Source: Siccirubricoccus deserti (GTDB lineage: Bacteria > Pseudomonadota > Alphaproteobacteria > Acetobacterales > Acetobacteraceae). Taken from it: DNA of 35,741 nucleotides. The notes under the pieces were generated by a model. That model had not been told where the DNA came from and ran no database searches. It was given only the letters and a program-made list of their open reading frames with translations. A program made the translations under genes and the position numbers. The DNA is taken from NCBI RefSeq assembly GCF_014283215.1, contig NZ_JACOMF010000043.1, forward strand, positions 1 through 35,741, in the 5' to 3' direction. The number at the start of each line of letters is the position of its first letter. Positions within the stretch are counted from its first letter, which is position 1. Positions 34,357-35,741 of this stretch are shown piece after piece.

Positions 34357-35298
34357 ATGGACCGCCTGCGCCAGATCGAGATGCTGGTCCGAGTCGTGGA
34401 GGCGGGCAGCTTCACCCGGGCCGCCGCGGCGCTGCGGGTGACGCCCTCGGCGGTCAGCCACGGCATCGCCGAGCTGGAGGTCCGCCTGCGGGTGCGGCTG
34501 TTCCACCGCACCACGCGCCAGCTCCGCCTGACCCCGGAGGGCGAGGCGGCCTACCGGCGCGCGCGGGGGATCGTGGACGGCCTGGACGCGATGGACGGCG
34601 CGGCGGCGACGCCCGCGCACCCCGGGACGCGCCTGGAGGGCACGCTGCGCGTCGGCGCGGCCATCCCGATCAGCCGCTGCGTCGTCGCGCCGCGCCTCGC
34701 GCCCTTCCTGTGCCGGCACCCCGGGCTGCGGGTCGAGCTGCTGGTGCAGAACGAGGCGCAGGAGATGCACGCCGGCGGGATGGACCTGCTGCTGCGCGTC
34801 GGCCCGCTCGCGGACTCGCGGCTGGTGGCGCGCCGGATGGCGCGGCTGCGCTTCGTCGCCTGCGCGGCGCCCGCCTACCTGGAGGCGGCCGGGACGCCGG
34901 CGGGCCCGGACGACCTGCCGCGCCACGCCTGCCTGGTCCACAAGCCGCCGTTCGCGGTGAAGCCCTGGGACGAGTGGACCTTCGAGCGGGGCGGCGAGCG
35001 CCGGCGGGTCGCGGTCCCGGCGGCGCTGGTGACGGACGACCGCGAGGCGCTGCTGGCCGCCGCGCTCGCCGGCGCGGGGGTCGTGCGCGTCGGCATGTTC
35101 GACCCCGGGCTGCTTGCCTCCGGCGCGCTGCGGCGGGTGCTGCCGGACTGGTCCTGCCCGGGCGGCCCGGCGCTGCACGCGCTCTACCGCCGAACCGCGG
35201 AGCCGGTGCCGAAGGTCGCCGCGTTCCTCGACTTCTTCGCTGCAGCCCTTGTCGAGTTCGACCCCGAGGGGCTGACGCTGACGCCGGTCCGGCGGTGA
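34357..35298 (+). CDS. LysR-family transcriptional regulator
   Basis: A 313-residue LysR-type regulator. The N-terminal winged helix-turn-helix is clear: LRQIEMLVRVVEAGSFTRAA, LRVTPSAVSHGIAELE and RLFHRTTRQLRLTPEGEA (residues 3-70). The C-terminal effector domain (about 90-300) has GTLRVGAAIPISR, LAPFLCRHPGLRVELLVQ and the AGAGVVRVGMFDPG region. It belongs to the CrgA/DmlR-like subgroup by its VQNEAQEMHAGGMDLLLRVG segment. It is transcribed away from the Bug/amidohydrolase pair and most likely controls them, with a carboxylate or aromatic effector. A terminator follows at 35394. Confidence 0.93.
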   Translation: MDRLRQIEMLVRVVEAGSFTRAAAALRVTPSAVSHGIAELEVRLRVRLFHRTTRQLRLTPEGEAAYRRARGIVDGLDAMDGAAATPAHPGTRLEGTLRVGAAIPISRCVVAPRLAPFLCRHPGLRVELLVQNEAQEMHAGGMDLLLRVGPLADSRLVARRMARLRFVACAAPAYLEAAGTPAGPDDLPRHACLVHKPPFAVKPWDEWTFERGGERRRVAVPAALVTDDREALLAAALAGAGVVRVGMFDPGLLASGALRRVLPDWSCPGGPALHALYRRTAEPVPKVAAFLDFFAAALVEFDPEGLTLTPVRR

Positions 35299-35393
35299 GC
35301 GCCGCACGCCACCGCGTCCGGGATCCGACGCCTGTGCAGACCCGCTTTCGAACCACACCCTGTCCGTGTCGAAGACTCCTGCCGCCCAGCAGC

Positions 35394-35420
35394 AAGCCTT
35401 TGCCGAACAAGGGCTTTTTC
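35394..35420 (+). terminator. Rho-independent terminator after the LysR gene
   Basis: The stem AAGCCTTTG/CAAGGGCTT (9 bp, one G-T pair) with loop CCGAA is followed by a T-run (35415-35419). It lies 96 nt after the LysR stop in the correct orientation. Confidence 0.75.
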
Positions 35421-35638
35421 CCTTTCCGTAAGCCCGTGCACCGGCCCATGTGAGAAATCCGGGCTAGCCTCACCGACGAGGCCAAAACGCAAGCCCCATC
35501 GTAGGACTGCCGTGCGCCCCACCTTCCAGGCCGCCTTTGCCCTACGACAGCGAGCCGGCGAGGTCTAAGCCGAGACGGCCGCTGCGCCATGTAGCTTCCA
35601 TGAGACGGCAGCGCAGGTGACCTGGAGGGGGCGGCAAG
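35421..35638. other. Intergenic, no gene seen
   Basis: With the LysR 3' flank and terminator, this makes about 340 bp between the LysR stop and the next gene's stop. Apart from the terminator I see no gene, RNA or repeat. Confidence 0.4.
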
Positions 35639-35741
35639 TCAGTCGATAGAGAGCTTCAGCCGGGTCACCATCCGCTGCTCGTACTCCGCACGTTCCCGCG
35701 CAAAGGCGGTGTAATCAGCGGGGCCGAGATACTCGTCCGGC
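35639..35741 (-). CDS. C-terminus of a probable Bug/TctC-type binding protein (partial)
   Basis: The last 33 codons of a gene that runs off the window, ending at a TGA (35639-35641). It reads PDEYLGPADYTAFARERAEY then QRMVTRLKLSID. The form LGPADYTAFARE, followed by a charged helix and a short L-x-L-x-D tail, is common at the end of Bug proteins. The call rests on a short stretch and on the neighbouring Bug gene. Confidence 0.6.
   Translation of the reverse strand, partial: PDEYLGPADYTAFARERAEYEQRMVTRLKLSID

Noticed and set aside
1-35741. CRISPR array, rRNA, tRNA or riboswitch
   Set aside because: No regularly spaced short repeats, conserved rRNA stretches, cloverleaf or riboswitch-like leader were seen by eye on either strand.

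Overview
The window is GC-rich DNA from a proteobacterium, most likely an alphaproteobacterium of the Rhodospirillales/Acetobacteraceae type. That placement is an inference from the strong G/C bias at third codon positions, DUF2793 phage-type protein, IS1380/IS110/IS630 transposases, and Bug/TctC binding proteins with a LysR regulator. No rRNA, tRNA or housekeeping gene fixes the taxonomy. Most of the window looks like accessory DNA.

Layout. (1) 1-1329: the end of a phage or gene-transfer-agent-like tail module. It has a DUF2793 protein and a second tail-like gene that appears frameshifted. (2) 1545-12061: a plausible defence or stress island on the + strand. It holds a UvrD/Rep-family helicase whose Walker A lysine reads isoleucine. 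Next is a tight MerR - VWA - (inositol-monophosphatase-like::ADP-ribosylglycohydrolase) operon with a probable leaderless start. Last is an McrB-McrC type IV restriction pair. (3) 12062-16640: a zone of broken insertion sequences (IS110, IS630 and IS3 remnants) and a transporter fragment, around two small intact stress-type genes (DUF2231 membrane protein, DUF892 ferritin-like protein). (4) 16641-30293, minus strand: seven tightly packed genes encoding very large, probably beta-rich proteins. The six upstream genes appear to be mutual paralogs. They share a YYLP-type N-terminal domain, and several share tandem C-terminal repeats with a V-x-L-x-Y-x-D-x-x-N signature. One carries an inserted OmpA-like domain on proline-rich linkers, and one carries three Cys/His-rich repeats. 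I do not recognise a described system, and this is the best candidate for something new. (5) 30511-32143: an apparently intact IS1380-family element just upstream of that operon. (6) 32178-35741: an amidohydrolase plus Bug-type solute-binding protein transcribed away from a LysR regulator, and the C-terminus of what looks like a second Bug protein at the right edge.

How the genes fit together. The MerR/VWA/hydrolase operon and McrBC sit back to back with the helicase, which suggests a defence neighbourhood, although only McrBC has a well-established defence role. The minus-strand operon has 4-bp stop/start overlaps and strong Shine-Dalgarno sequences, so its products are probably made together and may form one multi-subunit assembly. 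No catalytic motif or signal peptide was seen in the six paralogs. The right-hand module looks like ordinary uptake and catabolism of a small organic acid under LysR control.
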